64,000 nt of DNA from contig NZ_JBEWSZ010000006.1 of the NCBI RefSeq assembly GCF_040537815.1, forward strand, positions 105,125 to 169,124, written 5' to 3'. Of the stretch, positions 15,852-24,217 are shown one piece after another (position 1 is the stretch's first letter; every line of letters begins with the position of its first letter). The notes below the pieces were generated by a model. It made no database searches. It saw only the letters and a program-made list of their open reading frames with translations, and was not told the DNA's origin. This stretch comes from Mesorhizobium shangrilense. GTDB taxonomy: Bacteria > Pseudomonadota > Alphaproteobacteria > Rhizobiales > Rhizobiaceae. Position numbers and translations under genes: made by a program.

Positions 15852-16658
15852 ATGCCGACCTATCGCCCCGGCCCCGTCTCGCTGATCATCGCCGCCTTGG
15901 TCGCGCTGTTCCTCCTGATGCCGCTGCTCGCTGTCGTACCGGTATCGCTGACGCCAAGCCGCATGCTCTCGATGCCTAATGGCGAACTCTCGCTGCGCCA
16001 CTACAGGTCGCTGATCGAGGACCCACGCTGGATCGACTCGATCCTGCTCTCGATCCGCATCGGCGTCGTCAGCAGCGCTTTGTCCACCGTGCTGGCGCTG
16101 TGCTTCAGCCTGGGCGTCTGGATGTTCCAGCCGCGCTTCACAGCGGCCCTTGTCGGCTTCGTGCTGCTGCCCATGGTGGTGCCGCCAGTGGTCTCGGCGA
16201 TCACGCTCTACTTCCTGCTGACCTCGATCTCCGGCTTCAGCTCGTTCTTCGGCTATGACACCTGGCTTGGCGTCGCCATGGCGCATTCGGTGATGACGGT
16301 GCCCTTCGCCACGGTGCTGATGCTGGTGTCGCTCAGCCAGCTCGACCGCCGCATCGACCTTGCCGCGCGCGGCCTCGGCGCCACCGTATGGGAGCGCGCC
16401 ACCCGCATCATCATGCCCAACATCAAGTTCGGCATCATCACCGCCGCCCTGCTGTCCTTCGTCTTGTCCTGGGAAGAAATCGGCGTCACGCTGTTCATCA
16501 CCTCGGTCAACGCCATCACCCTGCCCCGGCTGATGTGGATGGGACTGCGCGACAACATCGACCCGGCGATCGCAGCACTTTCGGTGATCCTGATCATCAT
16601 CACCGTGCTGGTACTGGCAGTGCGCAGCTTCGTGGTCCGGCTGCGCACAGGCCACTGA
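15852..16658 (+). CDS. ABC transporter permease, PotC type
   Basis: Second inner-membrane permease, 268 residues, with six hydrophobic segments (LIIAALVALFLLMPLLAVVPVS at the start) and the EAA loop AARGLGATVWERATRIIMP. The VPVSLTPSRMLSMPNGELSLRHY region between the first segments is typical of PotC-like proteins. It starts 4 bp after the PotB-like stop codon, so translation is probably coupled. It ends the operon; 67 bp later is the stop of a convergent ArsR-type regulator. Confidence 0.9.
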   Translation: MPTYRPGPVSLIIAALVALFLLMPLLAVVPVSLTPSRMLSMPNGELSLRHYRSLIEDPRWIDSILLSIRIGVVSSALSTVLALCFSLGVWMFQPRFTAALVGFVLLPMVVPPVVSAITLYFLLTSISGFSSFFGYDTWLGVAMAHSVMTVPFATVLMLVSLSQLDRRIDLAARGLGATVWERATRIIMPNIKFGIITAALLSFVLSWEEIGVTLFITSVNAITLPRLMWMGLRDNIDPAIAALSVILIIITVLVLAVRSFVVRLRTGH

Positions 16659-16661
16659 GGC

Positions 16662-16715
16662 GCCTCTGCCTTGTCCCAGCCGGCGGCCGCCACCCGACAA
16701 TGCAAGGACTGAGGC
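16662..16715. terminator. Imperfect hairpin between convergent genes (possible terminator)
   Basis: GCCTC-TG-CCTTG at 16662-16673 can pair with CAAGG-ACT-GAGGC at 16703-16715 around a GC-rich loop. It fills the short gap between the convergent ABC operon and ArsR-type gene, but has no clear T-tract. Confidence 0.35.
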
Positions 16716-16724
16716 GGCGTACTT

Positions 16725-17078
16725 TCAGGCCGCTTCCGGGCGCCGCTGGCCTTCAATGCCATCCTGTTCGGGCTGCCGTTCGCGACCGTTCACGAGCAAG
16801 CCGTTCAGTATGGTGAGGAGCTTGCGTGCCGCCGCGGACTTGCAGGAATAATAGATCATCTGCCGATCGCGGCGTGTTTCGACAAGATCGGAGCTCCGCA
16901 ACTTGGCAAGATGCTGCGACAGGGCTGACTGGCTCAGCTGAATTTTTTCGGCAAGCGCGCCTACCGACAGTTCGCCCTCGGTCAGATAGATCATGATCAA
17001 TAGCCGCTTCTCGTTTCCCATCAAGGCCAGAAAAGCTGCGGTAGATTCTACGTTTGCGGTGAGTGTGTTCGTAACCAT
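16725..17078 (-). CDS. ArsR-family transcriptional regulator, NolR-like
   Basis: Winged helix-turn-helix repressor of 117 residues. The HTH is LSVGALAEKIQLSQSALSQHLAKLRSSDLVETRRDRQMIYY. This matches the rhizobial nodulation regulator NolR and relatives closely in pattern (ALMGNEKRLLIM, GALAEKIGLSQSALSQHL). The ELCVC metal-sensing box of ArsR/SmtB proteins is absent (ELSVGAL here), so it is probably not a metal sensor. ATG 17078 follows GGGGAAATAG. It is an isolated gene with no clear partner. Whether it is the true NolR orthologue cannot be decided without a tree. Confidence 0.82.
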   Translation of the reverse strand: MVTNTLTANVESTAAFLALMGNEKRLLIMIYLTEGELSVGALAEKIQLSQSALSQHLAKLRSSDLVETRRDRQMIYYSCKSAAARKLLTILNGLLVNGRERQPEQDGIEGQRRPEAA

Positions 17079-17363
17079 CTATTTCCCCATGTTTTCGGGC
17101 TCATCCGAACGCCATGGGGGCAATGGCATCGGACTTCCAGAGCAGGCCCAGGACGCGCAGGCAACTCGGGTCCTGGCGCGAAGACAGACTATCCCTTGCG
17201 CTTCCGAGCCCGGAGCCGGTTGCTGCAAGCCGGGCCAGCGCGGATCTCGAATTCCGCGCCACCCGGGCCATAGTTTACCTGCGAAGCGCTATCTCCACAG
17301 AACTATAACGTACATTGCTAATATGCTGCGTGCAAGATGTGCTCTCTTGCGGCACCCCTGCCA
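17079..17363. other. Gene-free stretch between arsR-type regulator and dctA
   Basis: I see no convincing ORF here. The part nearest 17078 must hold the ArsR-type gene's promoter, and the part nearest 17364 is the 3' flank of dctA. Base composition becomes more AT-rich around 17290-17340. No named element is recognised. Confidence 0.4.
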
Positions 17364-17395
17364 GGACAGGAGCCGGAGACAACCGGCTCCTGTCC
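17364..17395 (-). terminator. Perfect 13-bp stem hairpin at the dctA 3' end
   Basis: GGACAGGAGCCGG and CCGGCTCCTGTCC pair perfectly around the loop AGACAA. It begins 7 bp beyond the dctA stop codon on the minus strand. There is no long T-run, so it may be a terminator, an mRNA 3' stabiliser, or both. Confidence 0.65.
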
Positions 17396-17401
17396 GAACA
17401 A

Positions 17402-18730
17402 TCAGGCGGGTTGAAGTCCAACCGGCAGGTCAGCTTCTTCCGGCAAGGCGCCGGCGAGCGCCGCCGCGAACTTCGACTGGTCGAGCTCGCCTTCCCAGCG
17501 CGCCACCACCACCGTCGCGACGGCATTGCCGACGAGGTTGGTGAGCGCCCGGCATTCCGACATGAAGCGGTCGATGCCCAGGATCAGCGCCAGGCCGGCA
17601 ACCGGCACCGTGGGCACGACAGACAGCGTCGCCGCCAGCGTGATGAAGCCGGCGCCGGTGATGCCAGCCGCACCCTTGGAGCTCAGCATCGCCACCAGAA
17701 GCAGCAGGATCTGGTCGCCATAGGTGAGCGGCGTATCGGTCGCCTGCGCGATGAACAGTGCGGCCAGCGTCATGTAGATGTTGGTGCCGTCGAGGTTGAA
17801 GGAATAGCCGGTGGGAATGACCAGCCCGACCACCGAGCGGTTGCAGCCGGCGCGCTCCATCTTGGCCATCAGGCCGGGAAGTGCCGCTTCCGAGGACGAA
17901 GTGCCGAGCACCAGCAGCAGTTCTTCCTTGATGTAGCGCAGCAGCGCCAGGATCGAGAAGCCGTTGTAGCGGGCGACCGATCCGAGCACCACCAGCACGA
18001 ACAGCAAGGCGGTGAGGTAGAAGGTGCCGATCAGCATGGCGAGGTTGGCAACGGAGCCGATGCCGTATTTGCCGATGGTGAAGGCCATGGCGCCGAAGGC
18101 GCCGATGGGGGCGGCCTTCATCAGGATGGCGACGAGGCGGAAGATCGGCGCGGTCAGCGCCTGCAGGAAGTCGACGACGGGCTTGCCGCGATCGCCGACC
18201 AGCGCCAGCGCTATGCCGAACAGCACCGAGAAGAACAGCACCTGTAGGATATCGCCCTGGGCGAAGGCGCTGGTGATGGTGTCGGGAATGATGTTCATCA
18301 GGAACCCGACGATGGTCGAGTCATGCGCCTTCTCGGCATAGGAGGCCACGGACTTGGCGTCGAGCGTGGCGGGATTGATGTGCATGCCGGCGCCCGGCTG
18401 CACGATGTTCGAGACGACCAGGCCGACGACGAGCGCCAGGGTCGAGAACACCAGGAAGTAGATCATCGCCTTGCCGGCGACACGGCCGACCTTCTGCAGG
18501 TCGGAAACACCGGCAATGCCGGTTGCCACGGTCAGGAAGATGACCGGCGCGATGACCATCTTCACCAGCTTGATGAAGGCGTCGCCGAGCGGCTTCATGG
18601 ACGCGCCTATGTCGGGATAGTAGTGGCCGAGCAGGATGCCGGCGGCGATCGCCGTCAGGACCTGGACATAGAGATGCCGGTAGAAGGGTACCTTGCCGCG
18701 CGCTTCGGCGGCAGCGAATGCTGTCTGCAT
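17402..18730 (-). CDS. dctA: C4-dicarboxylate:cation symporter DctA
   Basis: Inner-membrane transporter of 442 residues for succinate, fumarate and malate, of the DAACS family. It has multiple membrane segments and the family signatures [15 protein letters not shown] and [26 protein letters not shown] 18730 is chosen because GGAGG lies 5 nt upstream and the N-terminus ([35 protein letters not shown]) then matches rhizobial DctA; an upstream ATG at 18859 overlaps the promoter and is unlikely. A sigma-54 promoter lies 90 bp upstream and the divergent dctB-dctD genes encode its activators. DctA feeds bacteroid nitrogen fixation in symbiotic rhizobia (known biology). Confidence 0.97.
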   Translation of the reverse strand: MQTAFAAAEARGKVPFYRHLYVQVLTAIAAGILLGHYYPDIGASMKPLGDAFIKLVKMVIAPVIFLTVATGIAGVSDLQKVGRVAGKAMIYFLVFSTLALVVGLVVSNIVQPGAGMHINPATLDAKSVASYAEKAHDSTIVGFLMNIIPDTITSAFAQGDILQVLFFSVLFGIALALVGDRGKPVVDFLQALTAPIFRLVAILMKAAPIGAFGAMAFTIGKYGIGSVANLAMLIGTFYLTALLFVLVVLGSVARYNGFSILALLRYIKEELLLVLGTSSSEAALPGLMAKMERAGCNRSVVGLVIPTGYSFNLDGTNIYMTLAALFIAQATDTPLTYGDQILLLLVAMLSSKGAAGITGAGFITLAATLSVVPTVPVAGLALILGIDRFMSECRALTNLVGNAVATVVVARWEGELDQSKFAAALAGALPEEADLPVGLQPA

Positions 18731-18819
18731 GATGTCCTCCATCGCGCCCCGATCGAGAAGCTCGACCTCCCGGGGCAATTGCATTGACCTCCAACAGCCG
18801 GAGCTGCTGGATAGGCATC

Positions 18820-18835
18820 TGCAAACGCCGTGCCA
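18820..18835 (-). promoter_or_regulatory. Sigma-54 (RpoN) promoter of dctA
   Basis: On the minus strand the sequence reads TGGCACGGCGTTTGCA, an excellent match to the -24/-12 consensus TGGCAC-N5-TTGCW. It lies about 90 bp upstream of the dctA start. DctD is a sigma-54-dependent activator, so this is the expected promoter. Confidence 0.93.
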
Positions 18836-18911
18836 GACGTGCATGCTCAGCCTATCCATCTGATTTCATTGGAAACTGAGTAGTCATATGGCAGCTCTCA
18901 GCCACCAACAG

Positions 18912-18925
18912 TGCGGATATCCGCA
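18912..18925. promoter_or_regulatory. Putative DctD upstream activating site 1
   Basis: Perfect 14-bp palindrome TGCGGATATCCGCA, centred about 84 bp upstream of the dctA -24 element, a normal distance for a sigma-54 activator site. It resembles the second palindrome 32 bp away in its GTGCG half-site. Assignment to DctD is by position and symmetry. Confidence 0.68.
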
Positions 18926-18941
18926 TGCTTGATTTGCGCTT

Positions 18942-18959
18942 TGTGCGAAATCATGCACA
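18942..18959. promoter_or_regulatory. Putative DctD upstream activating site 2
   Basis: Inverted repeat TGTGC-GAAATCAT-GCACA. Its centre is 32 bp (three helical turns) from site 1, so two DctD dimers would sit on the same DNA face. It lies just ahead of the dctB start at 18968, so occupancy could also affect dctBD expression. Confidence 0.62.
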
Positions 18960-18967
18960 GATGGGTG

Positions 18968-20827
18968 ATGTTGCAACGTTCAGCCATTGCTTCGTTGTCG
19001 ACGCCCGAGCAACTCGGCGCGCGGGCGCGCCGTGCATGGCTGCTGTGCGCGGCGATCGCGCTGCTGGTCGTGGCGGCGGCACTGTATGGGGCCGGACGCT
19101 ATGCCCGCACGGCCGCGATCGAAGCACTGGCAACGCAGGGCCGCACTGACGCCAATCTGAAAGTCGCGTTGTTGCGTGCCGTGCTGGAGAGCCCGCGCGC
19201 CCTGCCCTTGCTGCTGTCCGAGGACCAGCAGGTGCGCGATGCGCTGACCCAGAAAAGCAGCGCTTCGATCGACGTGCTGAACCGCAAGCTGGAGGGGCTT
19301 GTGTCCGGCACCAAGGCGTCGGTGCTCTATGTCATCGGCACCGACGGACTGGCCATCGCCTCCAGCAATTGGCGCGAGCCGATCAGCTTCGTCGGCACCG
19401 ACTACACGTTCCGCGCCTATTTCACCCGGGCGATGCAAGCTGGCACGGCCGAGTATTTCGCGCTCGGCAATGTCAGCAAGCGCCCCGGCCTCTACATTTC
19501 CCGCCGTGTCGGCGGTGCCGATGCGCCGCTCGGGGTCGTCGTCGTCAAGGCCGAATTCGACCAGCTCGAAGCCGACTGGCACGAGGCCAACCGGCCCGCC
19601 TATGTCAGCGACGAGCATGGCGTCGTCCTGATCACCAGCATCCCGTCCTGGCGCTTCATGACGGTGGCGCCGCTCACCGGACCAGACCTCGCCAGCGTTC
19701 GCGACAGCCAGCAATTCGGCGACGCGCCGCTGATGCCGCTGCCGATCACCCGTCCACAGGCGTTGAGCCCAGACGTTTCGATCGTCCATGCCATCACGCC
19801 CGGCGGCAGCGATGGCGAGTATCTGCGCCTTTCCACACCGGTTCCCACGACCGCCTGGCGCCTCGACTATCTCGTTCCAACCGAGGGACCAGTTGCCGCC
19901 GCGATCCGCGAAATGCGGCTTCTGGCGCTGGGCGTCATCATCCCGCTGATCGGCCTTGCTGCGTATCTCTTGTGGCGCCGGCAGTCGGCATTGATGCTGA
20001 TCGCAGCCGAACAGGCGGCGCGCACCGAGCTTGAGCGCCGCGTCAGTGAGCGAACCGAGGATCTGAGCCGCGCGCGCGACCGCCTGCAGGCCGAAATCGT
20101 CGATCACCGCACCACGGAAGCAAAACTCCAGGGTGTGCAGCAGGAGCTGGTCCAGGCGAACCGGCTCGCGATCCTCGGCCAGGTCGCCGCCGGTGTCGCG
20201 CATGAGATCAACCAGCCGGTCGCCACCATCCGCGCCTATGCCGACAATGCGCGTGTCTTCCTCGAGCGCAAGCAGACCGCGCCCGTCGAGGAAAACCTCG
20301 GCGCCATCGCTTCGCTGACGGAGCGTATCGGCGGTATCACCGACGAATTGAAGGCCTTTGCCCGCAAGGGACGAACCGCGGCCGAGCCGGTGGAATTGCG
20401 CGGCGTCATCGAGGGCACCCTGGTGCTGTTGCGAAGCCGCTTTGCCGGCCAACTCGACGCGCTCGCCATCGACCTGCCGCCACCGGCCCTGATGGTCATG
20501 GGAAACCGGGTGCGGCTCGAGCAGGTGCTGATCAATCTGTTCCAGAACGCACTGGAGGCGCTCGAGGGCCGTAACGACGCCAGGGTAGACGTTTCCGTGG
20601 AAGAGACCGCAACTGGGGTAACAGTCAGCGTGTCGGACAATGGTCCGGGCATTCCCGTCGAAATCCTGCGCTCGCTGTTCACCCCCTTCAACACGTCGAA
20701 GGAAAAAGGCCTCGGTCTCGGCCTCGTCATCTCGAAGGACATCGTCGCCGACTATGGCGGCCGCATCGAGGTTGCCAGCGACGACAGCGGCACAAGCTTC
20801 ACGATCTTTCTCTGCAAGGCAGCATGA
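18968..20827 (+). CDS. dctB: C4-dicarboxylate sensor histidine kinase DctB
   Basis: Membrane sensor kinase of about 619 residues. Domains in order: a transmembrane helix ([21 protein letters not shown]), a periplasmic PAS/Cache-like sensor ([37 protein letters not shown]), a second helix ([19 protein letters not shown]), a coiled-coil linker, HisKA with the phospho-acceptor His in [16 protein letters not shown], and HATPase with N-box FQNALEAL, G1 DNGPGIP and [16 protein letters not shown] 18968 gives a typical length; in-frame codons at 18911 and 18953 are alternatives and none has a strong Shine-Dalgarno. Its end overlaps dctD by 4 bp. Confidence 0.95.
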   Translation: MLQRSAIASLSTPEQLGARARRAWLLCAAIALLVVAAALYGAGRYARTAAIEALATQGRTDANLKVALLRAVLESPRALPLLLSEDQQVRDALTQKSSASIDVLNRKLEGLVSGTKASVLYVIGTDGLAIASSNWREPISFVGTDYTFRAYFTRAMQAGTAEYFALGNVSKRPGLYISRRVGGADAPLGVVVVKAEFDQLEADWHEANRPAYVSDEHGVVLITSIPSWRFMTVAPLTGPDLASVRDSQQFGDAPLMPLPITRPQALSPDVSIVHAITPGGSDGEYLRLSTPVPTTAWRLDYLVPTEGPVAAAIREMRLLALGVIIPLIGLAAYLLWRRQSALMLIAAEQAARTELERRVSERTEDLSRARDRLQAEIVDHRTTEAKLQGVQQELVQANRLAILGQVAAGVAHEINQPVATIRAYADNARVFLERKQTAPVEENLGAIASLTERIGGITDELKAFARKGRTAAEPVELRGVIEGTLVLLRSRFAGQLDALAIDLPPPALMVMGNRVRLEQVLINLFQNALEALEGRNDARVDVSVEETATGVTVSVSDNGPGIPVEILRSLFTPFNTSKEKGLGLGLVISKDIVADYGGRIEVASDDSGTSFTIFLCKAA

Positions 20828-22173
20828 TGAACCAGGACGCAGCACCCGTCATCCTGATTGACGACGACCGCGACCTGCTGAAGGCGACCGCGCAAACGCT
20901 GGAGCTTGCCGGCTTTGTCGTGTCGGCCTTCTCGGCACCTGTCGAGGCGCTGGCTCGTCTCGACGTCGGTTTTGCCGGCGTCGTGGTGTCCGACATCCGC
21001 ATGCCAGAGATCGACGGGCTGCAACTCTTCGACCGCATCCTGAAGGTGGATCAGGACATTCCGGTCATCCTGGTCACCGGGCACGGCGACATTGCCATGG
21101 CGGTGAAGGCGATCAAGGATGGCGTCTACGACTTCATCACCAAGCCCTTCGCCGCCGACCGGCTGGTGCAGAGCGTGCACCGGGCAGCGGAGAAGCGCCG
21201 CCTGGTGATGGAGAACCGGGCGCTGCGCGACGCGGCCGAGCAGGCACAGGACGGCCTGCCGCTGATCGGCCAGACGCCGGCCATGGAGCGGCTGCGGCGC
21301 ACGCTGCGGCAGATCGCCGACACCGATGTCGACGTGCTGGTGACCGGCGAGACCGGTTCCGGCAAGGAGGTGGTGGCGAGCCTGCTGCATCGCTGGAGTC
21401 GGCGCGCGAAAGGCAATTTTGTCGCGCTGAATTGCGGCACGCTGCCGGACACCGTCATCGAGAGCGAACTGTTCGGCCACGAGGCCGGAGCCTTCACCGG
21501 CGCGCAGAAGAAGCGCATCGGGCGCATCGAGCATGCCAGCGGCGGCACGCTGTTCCTCGACGAGATCGAAAGCATGCCGCCCTCGACACAGGTGCAGATG
21601 CTGCGGGTGCTGGAAATGCGCGAGGTCACCCCGCTCGGCACCAATGAGATACGCCCCGTCGACCTGCGCGTTGTCGCCGCCGCCAAGGTCGATCTCGGCG
21701 ACCCCAGCCAGCGTGGCACGTTCCGCGAAGACCTCTACTACCGGCTCAATGTGGTGACGATCTCCATTCCGCCGCTGCGCGAACGGCGCGACGATGTCGC
21801 CCTGCTGTTCGGCTATTTCACCGAGCGTGCGGCAAGCCGCTTCCGGCGCGCCGTGCCCGTCGTGCCGGCTTCCGTCGTTCGCTATATGCGGGAACATGAC
21901 TGGCCGGGCAATGTGCGCGAGCTCGCGCATTTCGCCGAGCGCTTCGTGCTGGGCCTGGAAGACCTGGCGGAAACGGCGAAGGCAGAGCCGGCGTCGCCGG
22001 ACACGCCGCTGCCCGAGCGCATGGAGCACTACGAGGCCTCCATCATCCGCGAGACGCTCAACCGTCATGACGGCGATGTCCGGCGCACCATCGAGGCGCT
22101 GGGCATCCCGCGCAAGACTTTTTACGACAAGCTCCAGCGCCACGGCATCGTGCGCAGCGATTTTTCCAGATAG
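20824..22173 (+). CDS. dctD: C4-dicarboxylate response regulator DctD, sigma-54 activator
   Basis: NtrC-family activator of 449 residues. The receiver domain has [11 protein letters not shown] and the phospho-acceptor Asp in [13 protein letters not shown], and ends with DFITKPF. The central AAA+ domain has Walker A GETGSGKE, the sigma-54 contact loop in [11 protein letters not shown], Walker [10 protein letters not shown] and an arginine-finger region in [13 protein letters not shown] Fis-type helix-turn-helix closes the protein ([24 protein letters not shown]). Start and stop overlap with dctB (ATGA) shows translational coupling. It activates dctA from the divergent palindromes at 18912-18959. 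Confidence 0.96.
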   Translation: MMNQDAAPVILIDDDRDLLKATAQTLELAGFVVSAFSAPVEALARLDVGFAGVVVSDIRMPEIDGLQLFDRILKVDQDIPVILVTGHGDIAMAVKAIKDGVYDFITKPFAADRLVQSVHRAAEKRRLVMENRALRDAAEQAQDGLPLIGQTPAMERLRRTLRQIADTDVDVLVTGETGSGKEVVASLLHRWSRRAKGNFVALNCGTLPDTVIESELFGHEAGAFTGAQKKRIGRIEHASGGTLFLDEIESMPPSTQVQMLRVLEMREVTPLGTNEIRPVDLRVVAAAKVDLGDPSQRGTFREDLYYRLNVVTISIPPLRERRDDVALLFGYFTERAASRFRRAVPVVPASVVRYMREHDWPGNVRELAHFAERFVLGLEDLAETAKAEPASPDTPLPERMEHYEASIIRETLNRHDGDVRRTIEALGIPRKTFYDKLQRHGIVRSDFSR

Positions 22174-22319
22174 CGGGTCGCCCGTTCGCCACCGCGATAC
22201 TCTTCAGGCCCAGCCGCATCCGTCGAGACTGCCGTTAAGCCTATGTTCACCATGATGAGGCACCTTCGGATTCAGCGGCGATGTTTGAGTACCGCGGCGC
22301 CACAGGTGCCCAGGCAACA

Positions 22320-22345
22320 GCCCGCGCCTCTCCGGAGGCGCGGGC
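22320..22345 (+). terminator. Rho-independent terminator downstream of dctD
   Basis: Perfect 11-bp stem GCCCGCGCCTC / GAGGCGCGGGC with loop TCCG, followed by TTCTTC. It lies 147 bp beyond the dctD stop, leaving a long 3' leader that may be a UTR or a separate small transcript. Confidence 0.8.
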
Positions 22346-22399
22346 TTCTTCATGTCACAAGGTCTCGGATTGTGCGGAGGCCGCTGCGTTGCTGGACGA

Positions 22400-24097
22400 T
22401 CATTGCCGATCCGGCATGTCGTAGCCGAACTGGCGGCAGAAGCTTTCGACACGGTCGAGAAATGCCTGCGGCAGGCCATGGAGATAGACACGGAATTCTT
22501 CGTTGCTTTCCCATTTTCTCAGCGAGGTTGCCCGGATCGGGTTGTTCGGATCCTGGCTGAAGGGGATGACCGGTGAAAGGTCGAACTGGCGGGAAATATT
22601 ATCCTGGACCACATCAGGCTTGGCGATCAGGTCCTCATAGCGCAGGTAGAGAATGCTCCGCTCCGGTTGAGCTTCTCGCAGCCGCATCAGCCCATCATAC
22701 TCCGCCTCCCAGCGCTCGGTCGTTACATGGAAATGGCGCAAATGCTTCGTTTCCGGATGGGTACTCGTCAGCACATCGAACGGATGGCGCACGCAGTAGA
22801 TCAGTCCAACGGAAGCCGGCAATGCCGAAAGATGCTCGTGGCAGTGCGCGGTACGCTTGACGACAAGGTTGTTCTCCGGGCGATCCAGCCTATCGAGCAG
22901 CGAGTGCGGCGCTTCGACCGGGTGGACATAGATATCGTCGAAGCACGCCATCAAACCCAGGGTGAGAGTGGTTCCGCTGCGCGCGCAGCCCGCGATGAAA
23001 ATTCCTGGCCCCGCTTGCTCCGGCACTCGGCGTTCTGATGACCGTGGCGACAGCATCCGGCCGACACCACCAACCAATCGTCCACCCAACTCCTGCAGGG
23101 ACGCAATCGCCCGGCCGGTCGCCCCGATCCGCGGCGGCTCGGCGAAAGAGATTTCGGCCAACGCTATGCCGCTCTCGGCCGCAACGGCATACAGAAGCCA
23201 GGTACGGTCGGCTTCCTCGAAAACCGCGGGGTCGCGCAGTGCGTTCTCCCTGCCCTTTGCCGCGCCCGGCCTGCTGCGGCGGACGGGCAGATCGGCCCCT
23301 TCGAAGGCAGTCATGGGGCGCAGCAATTCGGTCGCTCCCCGCACCTTCCATTGCCGCCAGTCCCCAGTGAGATCGATCGTGCCGTGAAGAACCCGCTCGG
23401 GAGCATCGCCCTTGCGCGTGTAATAGACTCTCAGCAACTCATCGGATTTCTGCACGGCAACGTGCCTCGGCAAAACACGGCGGCGTGCGGCGGAAAGCAC
23501 GACCGGGCCTTGCCTGAAATCCGAAATGCCGTCCCTGGACCGGAAGAGGGTGACGGCATCCGTCCCGAGAAGCCCGTACCACCAGCCGTCGTGACGGAAA
23601 ATCCTTGCATAGGATGGCCCGAGCACCTCGGGAAGGGGGTTGAAACCAAGGCCGTCACCGGATGTCGCGGGAAAGGTCATCTGGCCCTTGCCGCTCTTTG
23701 TCGGACCATGGAAATACATCACGAAGCGGCGTCTCTGATGATCAATGTGGACGTCGGGAGAAGCAATGTGCTCCTTGAGGAAAGGGCATTGATCAAGTGC
23801 CAATACGCCCCCGGCGTGGACACGCCACGGACCTTGCAGGGAATCCGAATAAGCCAGGCGAATATACGTGCCCGTGTGGTGGGCGAAGTAGAGATAGTAA
23901 GCACCCAGCCTGCCCGGCGCCCAGTCGGGCACCTTGATCAGCGACGGGCCGTTGATGTTGGAGCCATCTTCGCCCGACAGCATGTCCGGTGTGATGACAG
24001 GCCCTTGTCGCCCAGCGGCAAGGACTGCGTCGATTTGAGCACTGGTATGGTGTGTGCCATGCAGGCTTTCGTTCAAGCTTCGTCTCCACTCGGGCAA
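22400..24097 (-). CDS. Fusion of glycosidase-like beta-propeller and sulfotransferase domains
   Basis: Single ORF of 565 residues with two unlike domains. Residues about 30-330 form a GH43/GH32/GH117-like five-bladed propeller: MLSGEDGSNINGPSLIKVPDW, YYLYFAHHTGTYIRLAYSD, ASPDVHIDHQRRRFVMYFHGP and LRDPAVFEEADRTWLLYAV. Residues about 365-565 are a P-loop sulfotransferase: FIAGCARSGTTLTLGL binds the 5'-phosphosulfate and IYCVRHPFDVLTS fits the 3'-phosphate site of PAPS. No signal peptide is visible. The start is TTG at 24097, with a weak ribosome-binding site. It may sulfate a glycan or glycoconjugate, but neither donor use nor acceptor is shown. The gene stands alone. Confidence 0.82.
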   Translation of the reverse strand: MPEWRRSLNESLHGTHHTSAQIDAVLAAGRQGPVITPDMLSGEDGSNINGPSLIKVPDWAPGRLGAYYLYFAHHTGTYIRLAYSDSLQGPWRVHAGGVLALDQCPFLKEHIASPDVHIDHQRRRFVMYFHGPTKSGKGQMTFPATSGDGLGFNPLPEVLGPSYARIFRHDGWWYGLLGTDAVTLFRSRDGISDFRQGPVVLSAARRRVLPRHVAVQKSDELLRVYYTRKGDAPERVLHGTIDLTGDWRQWKVRGATELLRPMTAFEGADLPVRRSRPGAAKGRENALRDPAVFEEADRTWLLYAVAAESGIALAEISFAEPPRIGATGRAIASLQELGGRLVGGVGRMLSPRSSERRVPEQAGPGIFIAGCARSGTTLTLGLMACFDDIYVHPVEAPHSLLDRLDRPENNLVVKRTAHCHEHLSALPASVGLIYCVRHPFDVLTSTHPETKHLRHFHVTTERWEAEYDGLMRLREAQPERSILYLRYEDLIAKPDVVQDNISRQFDLSPVIPFSQDPNNPIRATSLRKWESNEEFRVYLHGLPQAFLDRVESFCRQFGYDMPDRQ

Positions 24098-24217
24098 ACT
24101 TCGCCTGATAAGTCGGTTTCAAGGCTGGTGCAATTGGCGGTCCGGTTCCCGATGATCAGCGGCCGACCATATCCCGGTCGCCATGTTCAATGACGCAGCC
24201 GTCCAGTGCTCTGATAT

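Noticed and set aside
16725..17078. ArsR-type gene as a metal-responsive repressor
   Set aside because: The ELCVC metal box is missing and the HTH resembles NolR more.
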